DNA of 64,000 nucleotides. Source: Sorangium cellulosum (GTDB lineage: Bacteria; Myxococcota_A; Polyangia; Polyangiales; Polyangiaceae). Positions 1 through 8,317 of this stretch are shown one piece after another; the stretch's first letter is position 1, and each line of letters opens with the position of its first letter. The notes beneath the pieces were generated by a model. The model was not told the origin of the DNA. It saw only the letters and a list, made by a program, of their open reading frames with translations, and made no database searches. The translations under genes and the position numbers were made by a program. The stretch lies in assembly GCF_002950945.1 (NCBI RefSeq), contig NZ_CP012673.1:14003501-14067500 (forward strand), read 5' to 3'.

Positions 1-567
1 CCGCGCCGGCGGACGCTCCTCGTGTTCCTCGTCACGCTCCCGTTCTGGAGCAACCTGCTCGTGCGCAACTACGCCTGGATCCTCATCCTCAGGAACGGCG
101 GGCTGCTCGATCGGCTCCTCCAGGCCCTCGGGCTCACGAGCGGGCCGCTCCACCTGCTCTATACCGATCTCGCGGTCAGCATCGGGCTCACGTACTCGTT
201 CCTCCCCTTCATGGTGCTGCCCATCTACACGAGCCTCGAGAAGCTCGACTTCCGGCTCGTCGAGGCGGCCTACGACCTCGGCGCGGGCCCGTGGCAGGCG
301 CTCCGCCGCGTCGTCCTGCCGCTCACGGCGCCCGGGCTGGTCGCCGGCTCGCTGCTCGTCTTCGTGCCGGCGCTGGGCGCCTACGTGACGCCGGAGCTGC
401 TCGGCGGCAGCAAGGCGCTCATGATCGGCAACCTGATCCAGAGCCAGTTCGGCGCGGCGCGCAACTGGCCGTTCGGCGCGGCGCTCGCCTTCGCGATGCT
501 CGCGCTCGTGCTCGCCGCCATGATGGCGTATGCCCTCAGGTTCCGGAGGAACATCCCCGGTGCGTGA
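1..567 (+). CDS. potB: Polyamine ABC transporter permease PotB, 5'-partial
   Basis: Inner-membrane permease of a spermidine/putrescine-type ABC importer, cut by the window start. The reading frame is open from base 1, so the GTG at 22 is not the true start. About 188 residues remain of a family of about 275-285. The visible part has the PFWSNLLVRNYAW segment typical of PotB, several hydrophobic helices, and the permease EAA loop (EAAYDLGAGPWQALRRVVLP) that docks the ATPase. It overlaps the next permease gene by 8 bases and is followed by a binding-protein gene, the standard potBCD order. The ATPase gene potA would be expected upstream, outside the window. Polyamine specificity is inferred from similarity and gene order. 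Confidence 0.93.
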   Translation, partial: PRRRTLLVFLVTLPFWSNLLVRNYAWILILRNGGLLDRLLQALGLTSGPLHLLYTDLAVSIGLTYSFLPFMVLPIYTSLEKLDFRLVEAAYDLGAGPWQALRRVVLPLTAPGLVAGSLLVFVPALGAYVTPELLGGSKALMIGNLIQSQFGAARNWPFGAALAFAMLALVLAAMMAYALRFRRNIPGA

Positions 568-1351
568 GCGCATCGACATCCGCCGCTTCCCGGGGGCGCG
601 GGGGGCCGCCTGGCTCCTCCTCCTCTTCCTGTACGCGCCGGTCGTCGTGCTCGTCGCGCTGTCGTTCAACGCGGGGCGCACCGCGGCGATCTGGGAGGGG
701 TTCTCGCCGCGCTGGTACGGCGTCGCCCTGGACAACAAGGATATCCTCCGCGCGGCCCAGAACTCCCTCGTCGTCGCGGGGGCGGCGACGCTCGCGTCGA
801 CCCTCCTCGCGGCGGCGGCGGCCGTGGGCATGGCGCGGCGCCGGTTCCCCGGCCAGGACGCGGTGAACGCCACGCTCGCGCTCCCGCTCGTGATCCCCGA
901 GATCATCACGGCCGTGGCGACCCTCCTCTTCTTCAACGTCGTTGGCTTCGAACTCGGGCTCACGTCGGTCATCGTCGCTCACACCGTGTTCTGTCTCCCG
1001 TTCGCCTACCTCCCGATCCGGGCGCGGCTCGACGGGATGGACCGGAGGCTCGTCGAGGCCGCGGGCGACCTCTACGCGGATCCGATCCGGGCGTTCCGGC
1101 GCGTGACGCTGCCGCTGCTCTGGCCGGGTATCCTGTCGGGCGCGATGCTCGCCTTCATCGCGTCGCTCGACGACTTCCTGGTCGCCTATTTCGTGGCCGG
1201 CCCGGGGTCGACGACGCTCCCGGTCTACATCTTCGGGATGACCCGCGTCGGCACGAGCCCGGAGGTGAACGCGATCTCGACGCTCATCCTCGGCGTGTCG
1301 ATCGTCACCGTGTCGCTGTCGTTCCTTATCGCCCGGGTGCGCGCGCGCTGA
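560..1351 (+). CDS. potC: Polyamine ABC transporter permease PotC
   Basis: Second inner-membrane permease of the polyamine importer, about 263 residues from the GTG at 560. That start is preferred over the ATG at 530 because GGAGGA lies about 9 bases upstream and the resulting 8-base overlap with potB fits translational coupling. The protein has an N-terminal helix followed by a LSFNAG segment typical of PotC, five further hydrophobic segments, and the EAA loop EAAGDLYADPIRAFRRVTLP. The gene is followed after 35 bases by the substrate-binding lipoprotein, so the three genes are probably one transcript. Confidence 0.93.
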   Translation: MRERIDIRRFPGARGAAWLLLLFLYAPVVVLVALSFNAGRTAAIWEGFSPRWYGVALDNKDILRAAQNSLVVAGAATLASTLLAAAAAVGMARRRFPGQDAVNATLALPLVIPEIITAVATLLFFNVVGFELGLTSVIVAHTVFCLPFAYLPIRARLDGMDRRLVEAAGDLYADPIRAFRRVTLPLLWPGILSGAMLAFIASLDDFLVAYFVAGPGSTTLPVYIFGMTRVGTSPEVNAISTLILGVSIVTVSLSFLIARVRAR

Positions 1352-1386
1352 GCCGCGCGGCGGGCGGTGACCCCTGGAGAGCAACC

Positions 1387-2505
1387 ATGATCAAAGACGC
1401 CACATCGCTGATCTCCGTCCTCGTCCTCGCGCTCTCCGGCCTGTCCTCGGCCGGGTGCGGCCGCGATGGGGGCCAGGCCAAGCCGGAAGGTGACGCAAAC
1501 GCGGAGGGACAGGCCGCGTCACAGGCCGCGTCGAAGGAGCTGTTCCTCTACATCTTCTCGGACTACTACCCGACGGAGCTCATGAAGAAGTTCGAGGCGG
1601 AGACGGGGATCCGCATCACGATCGACGTGTACGACTCGAACGAGACGATGCTGGCGAAGCTGCAGGCGGGCGGCACGGGGTACGACGTCGTCGTTCCGTC
1701 GGACTACATGGTAAAGACTATGATCGATGTCGGCCTCGCCGAGAAGATCGACGTGTATGCCATGGAGAATTTCAAGAACATCAAGGCGCCGCTCGCCGCG
1801 CCGGACTTCGACCCGAAGCGCGAGTACTCGGGGCCGTACATGGTGGGGCTCACCGGCTTCACCTACGACTCGGCGCGGGTGCCGGGCGGCACGATGGAGG
1901 AGAGCTGGAGGTCGATCCTGGACCCCGCCCCGGAGCTCAAGGGGCAGATCGGCATGCTCGACGACGAGATCGACGTGTGGAACGCGGCGGCGTATTACCT
2001 CGGCTTCGACAAGTGCACCGAGAAGCCCGAGGACGCCGAGAAGATCCTCGCGCTGCTCCAGAAGCAGAAGCCCAGCGTCGCGGTCTACAAGTCCGACGGC
2101 GCGCTCGAGCGCATGACCTCGAAGGAGGTGATGATGCACATGCAGTGGAACGGGCAGGCGCACCGGGTCAAGCAGAAGCTGACCTCGGTCGTCTTCGTCT
2201 ATCCGAAGGAGGGGCTCAGCTTCTGGAACGACAACCTCGTGGTCCCGAAGGGCGCGAAGAACAAGCAGAACGCGAGGACGTTCATCAACTGGATGATGAC
2301 GCCGGAGAACGCGGCCGCGGCGTCGAACTTCACCGGGTACATGAACTCGATCGAGGGCTCCGAGAAGTTCCTGAGGCCGGAGCTCAGGGACGATCCGGCG
2401 GTCGTCATGCCGGAGCAGTACAAGGACCGGCTGCGCCCGGGCAAGGTCTGCTCGGCCGCGACGCGAAAGCTCCGGAGCAAGGTGTGGACGCGGCTCAGGA
2501 AGTGA
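1387..2505 (+). CDS. potD: Spermidine/putrescine-binding lipoprotein PotD
   Basis: Extracytoplasmic substrate-binding protein of the polyamine importer, 372 residues. It starts with a lipoprotein signal peptide ending in LSSAGC, followed by a short charged linker. The mature part begins with the PotD-like ELFLYIFSDYYPTELMKKFE strand and has the family features GTGYDVVVPSDYMV and a C-terminal FINWMMTPENAAAASNFTGY. GAGAG precedes the ATG at 1387. It is the last gene of the potBCD run; the next gene is on the other strand. Spermidine versus putrescine preference cannot be read from sequence alone. Confidence 0.93.
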   Translation: MIKDATSLISVLVLALSGLSSAGCGRDGGQAKPEGDANAEGQAASQAASKELFLYIFSDYYPTELMKKFEAETGIRITIDVYDSNETMLAKLQAGGTGYDVVVPSDYMVKTMIDVGLAEKIDVYAMENFKNIKAPLAAPDFDPKREYSGPYMVGLTGFTYDSARVPGGTMEESWRSILDPAPELKGQIGMLDDEIDVWNAAAYYLGFDKCTEKPEDAEKILALLQKQKPSVAVYKSDGALERMTSKEVMMHMQWNGQAHRVKQKLTSVVFVYPKEGLSFWNDNLVVPKGAKNKQNARTFINWMMTPENAAAASNFTGYMNSIEGSEKFLRPELRDDPAVVMPEQYKDRLRPGKVCSAATRKLRSKVWTRLRK

Positions 2506-2514
2506 CGGCCGCGC

Positions 2515-2679
2515 TCACGCCACGGCCTCGCCGCGGGTGGCGCCGTCCAGCGTGAGCAGGGCGCCGTAGAGCTCCGGCCGCCGGTCCCGGAACAGCCCCC
2601 ACGGGGTGAAGACGGAGCTCCTCCGGTCCATCGTCCCCGGCCCGAACGTGACGGCGCCGAAGGACCCGAGCCGGCTCAC
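2515..2679 (-). CDS. Small unidentified ORF coupled to the antiporter gene
   Basis: A 54-codon open frame on the minus strand whose GTG start overlaps the TGA of the antiporter gene in a GTGA arrangement, suggesting translational coupling. The product contains PWGLFRDRRPELYGALL and has no signal peptide or membrane segment. I do not recognise it. It may be a fragment of a larger gene or a chance frame in GC-rich DNA. The only support is the coupled start and the position right after a real gene. Confidence 0.25.
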   Translation of the reverse strand: MSRLGSFGAVTFGPGTMDRRSSVFTPWGLFRDRRPELYGALLTLDGATRGEAVA

Positions 2680-4034
2680 CGGGACGGCTTCAGCGTCGCC
2701 TGGTAGCGGTCGAGGAGCGGCGTCGCGGAGACGCCGTGCAGCAGGACGCTCAGGGCGACGACGGACAACGTGAGCTCGACGATCCGTCGCGCGGCGCCGC
2801 CGGAGAAGCCGTGATTCAGCGCATAAGCGAGGTAGTAGAGGCTCCCGATGCCGCGGATGCCGAACCACCCCATGAGCCAGCGTTGATGGGGCGACGTGAC
2901 CGTGCCGGCGAGGAGCAGCCGCGCGGTCAGCGGCCGCAGCAGGCAGAACAGCGCGGCCGCGAGGACGAGCGCCTGCGTGTTCCAGTAGAGGCCCATGGAG
3001 ACGCCGACGATCGTGACCAGGACGACCTCGAGCAGCCGCTCCGCGGTGGCGCCGAACGAGATCGTCTCGGCGACGATCACGCCCGCGGCGACCGCCGGCT
3101 CCGCCATCTCCTTGGGATCGACCCACGCGCCGACCAGGTGCTCCGCCGGCGGGTGGTCCGGGTCGGATCGGGCCTCGCGGGACGCCGCGCCCGGGTGTGG
3201 CGTCGCGGCGACGACCTGGAGCTCCGCCCGGCGCAGGCCCACGCCTGCAGCGAACACGGCGAGGAACCCCCACGCGCCGATGACCGAGGCCGCGACGTAG
3301 GAGAGCGCGATGAGCGCCAGCGCGAGGAAGTCGCTGGGCGCCTCGGTGTCGCGGTGGCCGCTCCGGAGCCGGATGGCCCAGCGGCCGACCGCCACGCCGA
3401 GGCCGTACCCGAGCGCGAGCGCGGCCGGGACGGCCCAGACGAGCTTGAGCAGCGCCCAGCGCACGATCCACGTCCCCGCCTCGCCGTGGTGCATCCAGGC
3501 CAGCGCGAGCACCACGAACGGGAACGCCATCCCGTCGTTCAGGCCCGCTTCCCCGGAGAGCCCGTACCGCATGCGATCCTTGTCCGCGGCGTGGCCGACC
3601 GAGACCGCGCCGGCCAGCACCGGATCCGTGGGCGCGAGGATCGCGCCGAGCAGCAGCGCCTCGGGCGGATCGAGCCCGAGGAGCACGCGCGCGAGCACGG
3701 CGAGGCCGAGGATACACGCGAGCATGACGGGGCCGGCGAGGAGGTAGGCGGCCGACCACGCGCGATCGCGCGGGGGGAGGCGGAGCTTCAGCCCGCCGAT
3801 GAACAGCGACACGATGACGGCGACCTCGGTCAGCCGCTCGAACCAGGCGCTGCACGCCTCGAAGTCGAGCCGGATCCAGCCGAGCGCCTGCGGGCCCAGC
3901 AGCCATCCGAGCCCGAGGTAGATGATCGACGACGAGACCGGCAGCCGCTTCACGTGCGCGGACGCGAGCGCCATGATGAGGAGGATCCCACCCGAGAGCG
4001 CCAGCCACTGGAGGAAGCTCAAGCTCTCGAACAT
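2676..4034 (-). CDS. CPA1-family Na+/H+ antiporter (NhaP-like)
   Basis: Integral-membrane cation/proton antiporter of about 452 residues with 10-12 hydrophobic helices. Family signatures visible are APTDPVLAGAVSVG and GLNDGMAFPFVVLALAW; the Asp of the ND pair is the expected ion-binding acid. Helix 1 (LALSGGILLIMALASAHV) and the SSIIYLGLGWLLGP segment match NhaP-type proteins. The ATG at 4034 is chosen because GGAGGA lies just upstream and the protein then begins directly with the first membrane helix; longer upstream frames give a non-membrane, Arg/Pro-rich lead-in. It is divergent from the PAS-STAS gene across about 330 bases. Role: pH or sodium homeostasis, inferred from family. Confidence 0.9.
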   Translation of the reverse strand: MFESLSFLQWLALSGGILLIMALASAHVKRLPVSSSIIYLGLGWLLGPQALGWIRLDFEACSAWFERLTEVAVIVSLFIGGLKLRLPPRDRAWSAAYLLAGPVMLACILGLAVLARVLLGLDPPEALLLGAILAPTDPVLAGAVSVGHAADKDRMRYGLSGEAGLNDGMAFPFVVLALAWMHHGEAGTWIVRWALLKLVWAVPAALALGYGLGVAVGRWAIRLRSGHRDTEAPSDFLALALIALSYVAASVIGAWGFLAVFAAGVGLRRAELQVVAATPHPGAASREARSDPDHPPAEHLVGAWVDPKEMAEPAVAAGVIVAETISFGATAERLLEVVLVTIVGVSMGLYWNTQALVLAAALFCLLRPLTARLLLAGTVTSPHQRWLMGWFGIRGIGSLYYLAYALNHGFSGGAARRIVELTLSVVALSVLLHGVSATPLLDRYQATLKPSR

Positions 4035-4365
4035 CGCGCCTGGTCCTCCTGTGAAATCGCCTCTGTCGTGACGTGGTCCCGGTGGGGCAGGATCTTCGGG
4101 CGAGCAGCCTGCCCGCGGTCTGGAGTACAGCACACGGAGCCGATGTCCGCTCGTCCACTCCGGGCGCGGCGCGTCGATCGCCGCCGTGCGGAGCGAGCTC
4201 AGCACGGCTTGTCGTGTGCTGCTTGTTGCGTGCTGGAGGCGTCGTTGGGTTTCGTGCGCGCCGGCGCGGGCGGATGACGCGGGGGCCGCGCGCGGGCAGG
4301 GTTGCGTCCGAGCCTGATCGCGCCTATGGGTGGAGTCCGGCGGCGCCGTTTCCTTCGATAGTCCG

Positions 4366-5502
4366 ATGAAGCTTCAAGAACGCCTCGCCGCGCTCGCCTC
4401 GTCCAGCATCGTCACTCTGGTGCTCGATCCGGAGCGCCTGCGCTTCCTCTGGGCCAATGCCTCGGGGCTGAAGCTCTGGAAGGTTGCGAGTCTGGAGGAG
4501 CTCTTGTCGCGCGACCTCTCGGACATGTCCGCGGCCGCCCGCGCGCGCCTCGCCGGGTACATCGCCCGGTTTCAAGAGGGTCAGACCGCCGAGGAGACGT
4601 GGACGGTTTATCCGGGCGGGGAGCCGGTGGCTCTCCGGGCCTTTTTCTCGGGCGTCGAGCTCGACGACGGGCGCCTTGGCATCTTGATCCAGGCGTTGCG
4701 CGTCGAGGACACGGCGCAGGTGGCGCTCTCCCGGAGCGTCGAGGCGCTGCGCCACACGTCGTCGATGGTGACCCTGCTCGACGCGGAGGGAAACGCGCTG
4801 CTCCACAACCCGGCGTCCCTGCGCGCGTTCGGCGAGGGCGCGCCGTTCGCTGAGCGCTTCGTCGACCCGGAGGTCGCGGAGGCGCTCCTCGCGGCGGCTT
4901 CCCGGGGCGAGGTGGCCTCGCGCGAGGCCGCGGTGCGGACGTCCCAGGGGGAGCGATGGCACCGCGTCGAGGCCCGGCAGCTGCCCGATCCGGTGACCGG
5001 CGCGCCCGCGATCCTGGTGCAGCACGTGGACGAGACGGGGCGGCGGGCGGCGGAGCAGACGGCCGAGGCGCAGGCCCGGTTCGCCGCGGAGCTCGCGGAG
5101 GCGCTCGAGACGGTGCAGCGACAGCAGCAGGAGATCCTGACGCTCTCGGCGCCCATCCTCGAGGTGGCGCCGGGCACGCTGGCGCTGCCGGTGATCGGCG
5201 CGCTCGACGGGCCGCGCAGCGAGGAGATCGCGGCGCGCCTCCTCCGCGCCGTCGTGGAGCGGACCGCACGGTGCATCATCCTCGACCTGACCGGCGCCGC
5301 GACGGCGACCGCCGGGGCGGCCGAGCACCTCGCGCAGCTCGTGCGAGCGCTCCGCCTGCTCGGCACGAGGCCGATCGTCACCGGCGTCCCTCCGGCGCTT
5401 GCGCAGGCCTTCGCGGAGGTCGGAGCCGACCTGTCCGGGGTCATGATGCTGCGGAGCCTACGCGACGGGATCAGGGCGTCGGCGCGGCGGGCGTTCAACT
5501 AG
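4366..5502 (+). CDS. PAS-STAS (RsbR-like) signalling protein A
   Basis: Cytoplasmic sensor-regulator of about 378 residues. Two PAS-like segments lie at roughly 10-125 and 130-235. A coiled, Gln-rich connector (VQRQQQEILTLSAPILEV) leads into a C-terminal STAS domain at about 265-370. This is the layout of RsbR co-antagonists, which set the activity of anti-sigma partner kinases in stressosomes. ATG 4366 is taken as the start; a GTG at 4330 in frame would add 12 residues and neither has a clear ribosome site. The STAS phospho-acceptor region reads TGAATATAG, without the usual D-T pair. It is convergent with another PAS-STAS gene, with a palindromic repeat between them. Confidence 0.87.
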   Translation: MKLQERLAALASSSIVTLVLDPERLRFLWANASGLKLWKVASLEELLSRDLSDMSAAARARLAGYIARFQEGQTAEETWTVYPGGEPVALRAFFSGVELDDGRLGILIQALRVEDTAQVALSRSVEALRHTSSMVTLLDAEGNALLHNPASLRAFGEGAPFAERFVDPEVAEALLAAASRGEVASREAAVRTSQGERWHRVEARQLPDPVTGAPAILVQHVDETGRRAAEQTAEAQARFAAELAEALETVQRQQQEILTLSAPILEVAPGTLALPVIGALDGPRSEEIAARLLRAVVERTARCIILDLTGAATATAGAAEHLAQLVRALRLLGTRPIVTGVPPALAQAFAEVGADLSGVMMLRSLRDGIRASARRAFN

Positions 5503-5537
5503 CTCCGCCTGTCAGAAGTCCTGGCAGGGATCACGGC

Positions 5538-5647
5538 GAGAGAAGAGAGATTTTCAACGCAAAAGCGCAAAGGCGCAAACCAGAATTTCTCTGTATTTTG
5601 CGTCTTTGCGCCTTTGCGTCTTTGCGTCTTTGCGTTGAATTCTCTCT
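5538..5647 (+). repeat. Long inverted repeat built of GCAAAG-type 8-9 bp units
   Basis: Palindromic element between two convergent genes. The left arm (about 5538-5579) is a run of AACGCAAAAGCGCAAAGGCGC-type units; the right arm (about 5597-5647) carries the complementary series TTTGCGTCTTTGCGCC repeated, ending TTGAATTCTCTCTC. The spacer is about 17 bases. It is AT-richer than its surroundings. Because the arms are themselves made of short direct repeats, they can pair in several registers. It could act as a bidirectional terminator for the flanking genes, but its build is that of a dispersed genomic repeat. A second element of the same architecture lies at 51234-51351. Confidence 0.85.
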
Positions 5648-5655
5648 CCTGCTGC

Positions 5656-7503
5656 TCAGCGCTGGCCGACTGGCAGGCTCTTCTGGAGCGGCAGCGTGTT
5701 GCTCGCTTGCATGCAGAAGAGCAGCGCCTCGCGGAGGTTCGAGAGCGTCCTTATCTGCGACAGCTCGACGCCGAGCGACACGACCGTCCGCGCGACCTCG
5801 GGCCGGATGCCCACCACGATGCCTTGCGAGCCGAGCAGCTTCACGGCGTTGATGAGCTTGATGATGTGCTCCGCGGTCGTGTTGTCCAGGGTGCTCACGC
5901 CCGTCAGATCGATGATCGTGTGACGGCAGCCCGTCCTCACCACCTCCTCGAGCAGCACCTCCATCATCTGCTGTGACCGCGGCCCGTCCAGCGCCCCGAA
6001 CACGGGCATCGTCAGGACGCCCTCCCAGACCTCGATGATCGGCGTCGACAGCGCCCGGATCGCGTCCTGTTGCTGCTCGATGATCTCGAGCCGCTCCTTC
6101 ATCACCGCCTCGGCTCGCTTCTGTTCGGTGATGTCCACGATGCCGCCGGCCATACGGATGGGGACGCCCTTGTCGTCCCACTGTGCCTTCCCCCGAGCCC
6201 TGAACTCACGGTACTCGTCCGATGACGTGCGCAGGCGAAACTCGATCTCGAACGGCTCGCGCACCTCGAAGTGCCTCTTCAGCCGGGTCCGGAAGGCGCC
6301 TCGATCGTCCGGGTGGATGCGCGCGATGACGCTCTCGTACGAGTCGTCCTTCTGGAACGGGACGCCCGTCATCTCGATCATGCGATCGCTCCACTCGCTG
6401 GTCTTGTCCTGGAAGTCCCAGAACCAGATGCCCTCGTTGGACGCCTCGGCGAAGAGCCGGTACCGGGCCTCGCTCCTTCGCAGCGCGGCCTCGGTGCTCA
6501 GCAGGTCGGCGGCGTCGATGCACGCGCCGATCCACCTCACGACGTTGCCCGCGCGGTCGCGCTGGGGCATCGCGCAGGCCGCGAACTCCCGGTACGTCTG
6601 GTCGGCGCGCCTCCCGCGGAACTCGCTCTGGTAGGGTATGCCGCCCTGGATGCACCGGATCCAGATATCCGCCGTCTTCTGGACGTCATCGGGGTGCAGG
6701 ACGCCGAGCCAGCCCTCGCCGATCATCTGCTCCTGCGTCCGACCGAAGTACTGGAGGACCTTCTGGTTCAAGTAACTCAGGCGGCCGTCCGGACGCGCGA
6801 ACCAGACCTGGAGCGGCATCGCCTCCGCGAAGAACTTGAGCTGCTCCGGGACGTCGCCGGACGACTCGCCCTGCGCCTCGGCCTCGGCCGCGTCCTCGGC
6901 CGGCCGCCCGGACTCATCCGTTCGCTCGCGCCGGGCAGAGCTCGCCGCGGCCGCCCAGACCACGGGCCCTTCCGCGCCGAGCGCTCGCCCGAGCGGCCCC
7001 AGCAGGTCGATCAGGCGCTCTGCCGCGCTCGCCTCGAGGCGCGCCCGTACCAGCTGGACGATCACCTTGCGGAGCTCCTCCGCCTGTTCTCTCTGGAACT
7101 CCCCCTCGCTGGGCGACTCTGCAGCGAGCTCGACGCTCTGCGGGGCCGGCTCGGCGACATCGAGGAAGATGGCCAGCGGCGTCCAGGGCTTCGGCGTGAC
7201 GTGCAAGGTGACGGTCGACCTCATCCGGTACGACGCGGTGCCCTCCCCGGTCGAGACCCGGACCACCAGCGAGTGCGGAATGGAGACGTCGAATGCGCCG
7301 CCCGATACACGCCGCGCCACGGGGAAACCCGGCTCCGCCTCGATGGATGAGCGCGCGAGGGCGCCGAAAGCCTGGCTCGTCTTGCCGTCGAAGCGAAGCA
7401 GGGGCAGAAGAGCGCTTATCCTACGTTGAACTACCTCTTCGGTTACCGACCGTTCGAGGATGCCTCGGCCAAAATCATCGAGCGCCATCGGCCCGCTTTT
7501 CAC
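5656..7503 (-). CDS. PAS-PAS-STAS (RsbR-like) signalling protein B
   Basis: Cytoplasmic protein of about 615 residues. An N-terminal region of about 190 residues of unrecognised type is followed by an acidic, Ala-rich linker. Then come two PAS/PAC domains (about 215-335 and 340-465; PAC signatures MPQRDRAGNVVRWIG and RMAGGIVDITEQKRAEAV), a coiled EIIEQQQDAIRALSTPIIEV connector and a C-terminal STAS domain. GTG 7503 is preferred because GGGAG sits about 5 bases upstream; 7557 and 7488 are alternatives. At the STAS phospho-acceptor position the sequence reads TLDNTTAEH, with Asn where RsbR proteins have Thr. It likely arose from the same family as the convergent neighbour and the 49182 gene. 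Confidence 0.88.
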   Translation of the reverse strand: MKSGPMALDDFGRGILERSVTEEVVQRRISALLPLLRFDGKTSQAFGALARSSIEAEPGFPVARRVSGGAFDVSIPHSLVVRVSTGEGTASYRMRSTVTLHVTPKPWTPLAIFLDVAEPAPQSVELAAESPSEGEFQREQAEELRKVIVQLVRARLEASAAERLIDLLGPLGRALGAEGPVVWAAAASSARRERTDESGRPAEDAAEAEAQGESSGDVPEQLKFFAEAMPLQVWFARPDGRLSYLNQKVLQYFGRTQEQMIGEGWLGVLHPDDVQKTADIWIRCIQGGIPYQSEFRGRRADQTYREFAACAMPQRDRAGNVVRWIGACIDAADLLSTEAALRRSEARYRLFAEASNEGIWFWDFQDKTSEWSDRMIEMTGVPFQKDDSYESVIARIHPDDRGAFRTRLKRHFEVREPFEIEFRLRTSSDEYREFRARGKAQWDDKGVPIRMAGGIVDITEQKRAEAVMKERLEIIEQQQDAIRALSTPIIEVWEGVLTMPVFGALDGPRSQQMMEVLLEEVVRTGCRHTIIDLTGVSTLDNTTAEHIIKLINAVKLLGSQGIVVGIRPEVARTVVSLGVELSQIRTLSNLREALLFCMQASNTLPLQKSLPVGQR

Positions 7504-8023
7504 GTTGCTCCCTCTCTCGCTGGGACCGGCGGTGCTTCGCCCCGAGCGTTCTGCCAACCATCCTAGTGGACGTGGTATCAGCGTTTCAACCGTCCAGAGT
7601 ACGTGGATGAAGAGATGCTCGTGTTAGGTGAGTCGCGAGCGCGCCCGGCGTTCCCGCCATCCTCCCGTCCCCTGGAGCTGGAGGTGCACGGGGCCGCCGG
7701 GCGGCTGCGGGTTGTGCGCGGAGGACCCGCCGACCACGGGACCACCGGCCGGCGCGACGCAGGCGACGCCGAGCCCGCGCGGCTCGTCGCGTCATCTGCG
7801 CCACGAAGCGCGACGAGGCGCGATTCCGCCCACCTTGACACTTCGAGCGCGACCGTGAGATGGTGAGCGTGGCCCAGGCTCAACGTGCACGTGCCCCGGT
7901 CGCTGGCGGCCACATCGTCGATCGCCTCGATGAAGGCTCATCGAGGGTGCCCAGCGAATCGTCCTCGTTTCGCCGGTCAGGCGAGCCTCTTCGCTGACAG
8001 CCCCGTGCTCTCCTGAGGATCCG
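7504..8023. other. Intergenic, no gene recognised
   Basis: About 520 bases between a gene transcribed leftward and a small gene transcribed rightward, so it should hold two promoters. Short open frames exist on both strands but none has recognisable motifs or a convincing start, and no repeat or hairpin stands out. Confidence 0.5.
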
Positions 8024-8317
8024 ATGTCAGGCACCAGACGCAGCTCTATCCTTCCGGGGAAGCCCGGAGACGACCAGCGGATGCCCTCTGCGACAGCGGA
8101 TCACAGGGTGACAGATCCTCCGGAGAGCGAGCGGCGCGTCGCACAGCACTGCGTGGATTGCGGCACGGCGGCTCCGAAGACGGAGACGAACTACACGCTC
8201 ATCAGCTCTCGTTACGGCTGGCGCCTGACGCGGACGGTCGACGCGAGCGGCCGCAGGACGATGGAGTGGCGCTGCCCTGGCTGTTACGCGCGGTTCCGGG
8301 CCAGGCGGCCGCCCTAG
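8024..8317 (+). CDS. Small CxxC protein, probable zinc ribbon
   Basis: A 97-residue protein with two Cys pairs, CVDCGT near residue 43 and CPGC near 85, separated by about 40 residues: a possible zinc-ribbon fold. The stretch between them (NYTLISSRYGWRLTRTVD) is typical folded-domain composition, and the third codon positions are strongly GC-biased in this frame. The first 35 residues are polar and probably disordered; the ATG at 8081 is an alternative start. The 3' end runs tail to tail into, and overlaps, the tail of the minus-strand DUF4082 frame. That tail has no protein-like features there, so this strand is taken as the coding one. Function unknown. Confidence 0.6.
   Translation: MSGTRRSSILPGKPGDDQRMPSATADHRVTDPPESERRVAQHCVDCGTAAPKTETNYTLISSRYGWRLTRTVDASGRRTMEWRCPGCYARFRARRPP

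Noticed and set aside
5538..5647. Palindromic repeat considered as a small structured RNA gene
   Set aside because: The arms are made of short direct repeats, and no promoter or conserved RNA family is recognisable. A dispersed repeat is the simpler reading.
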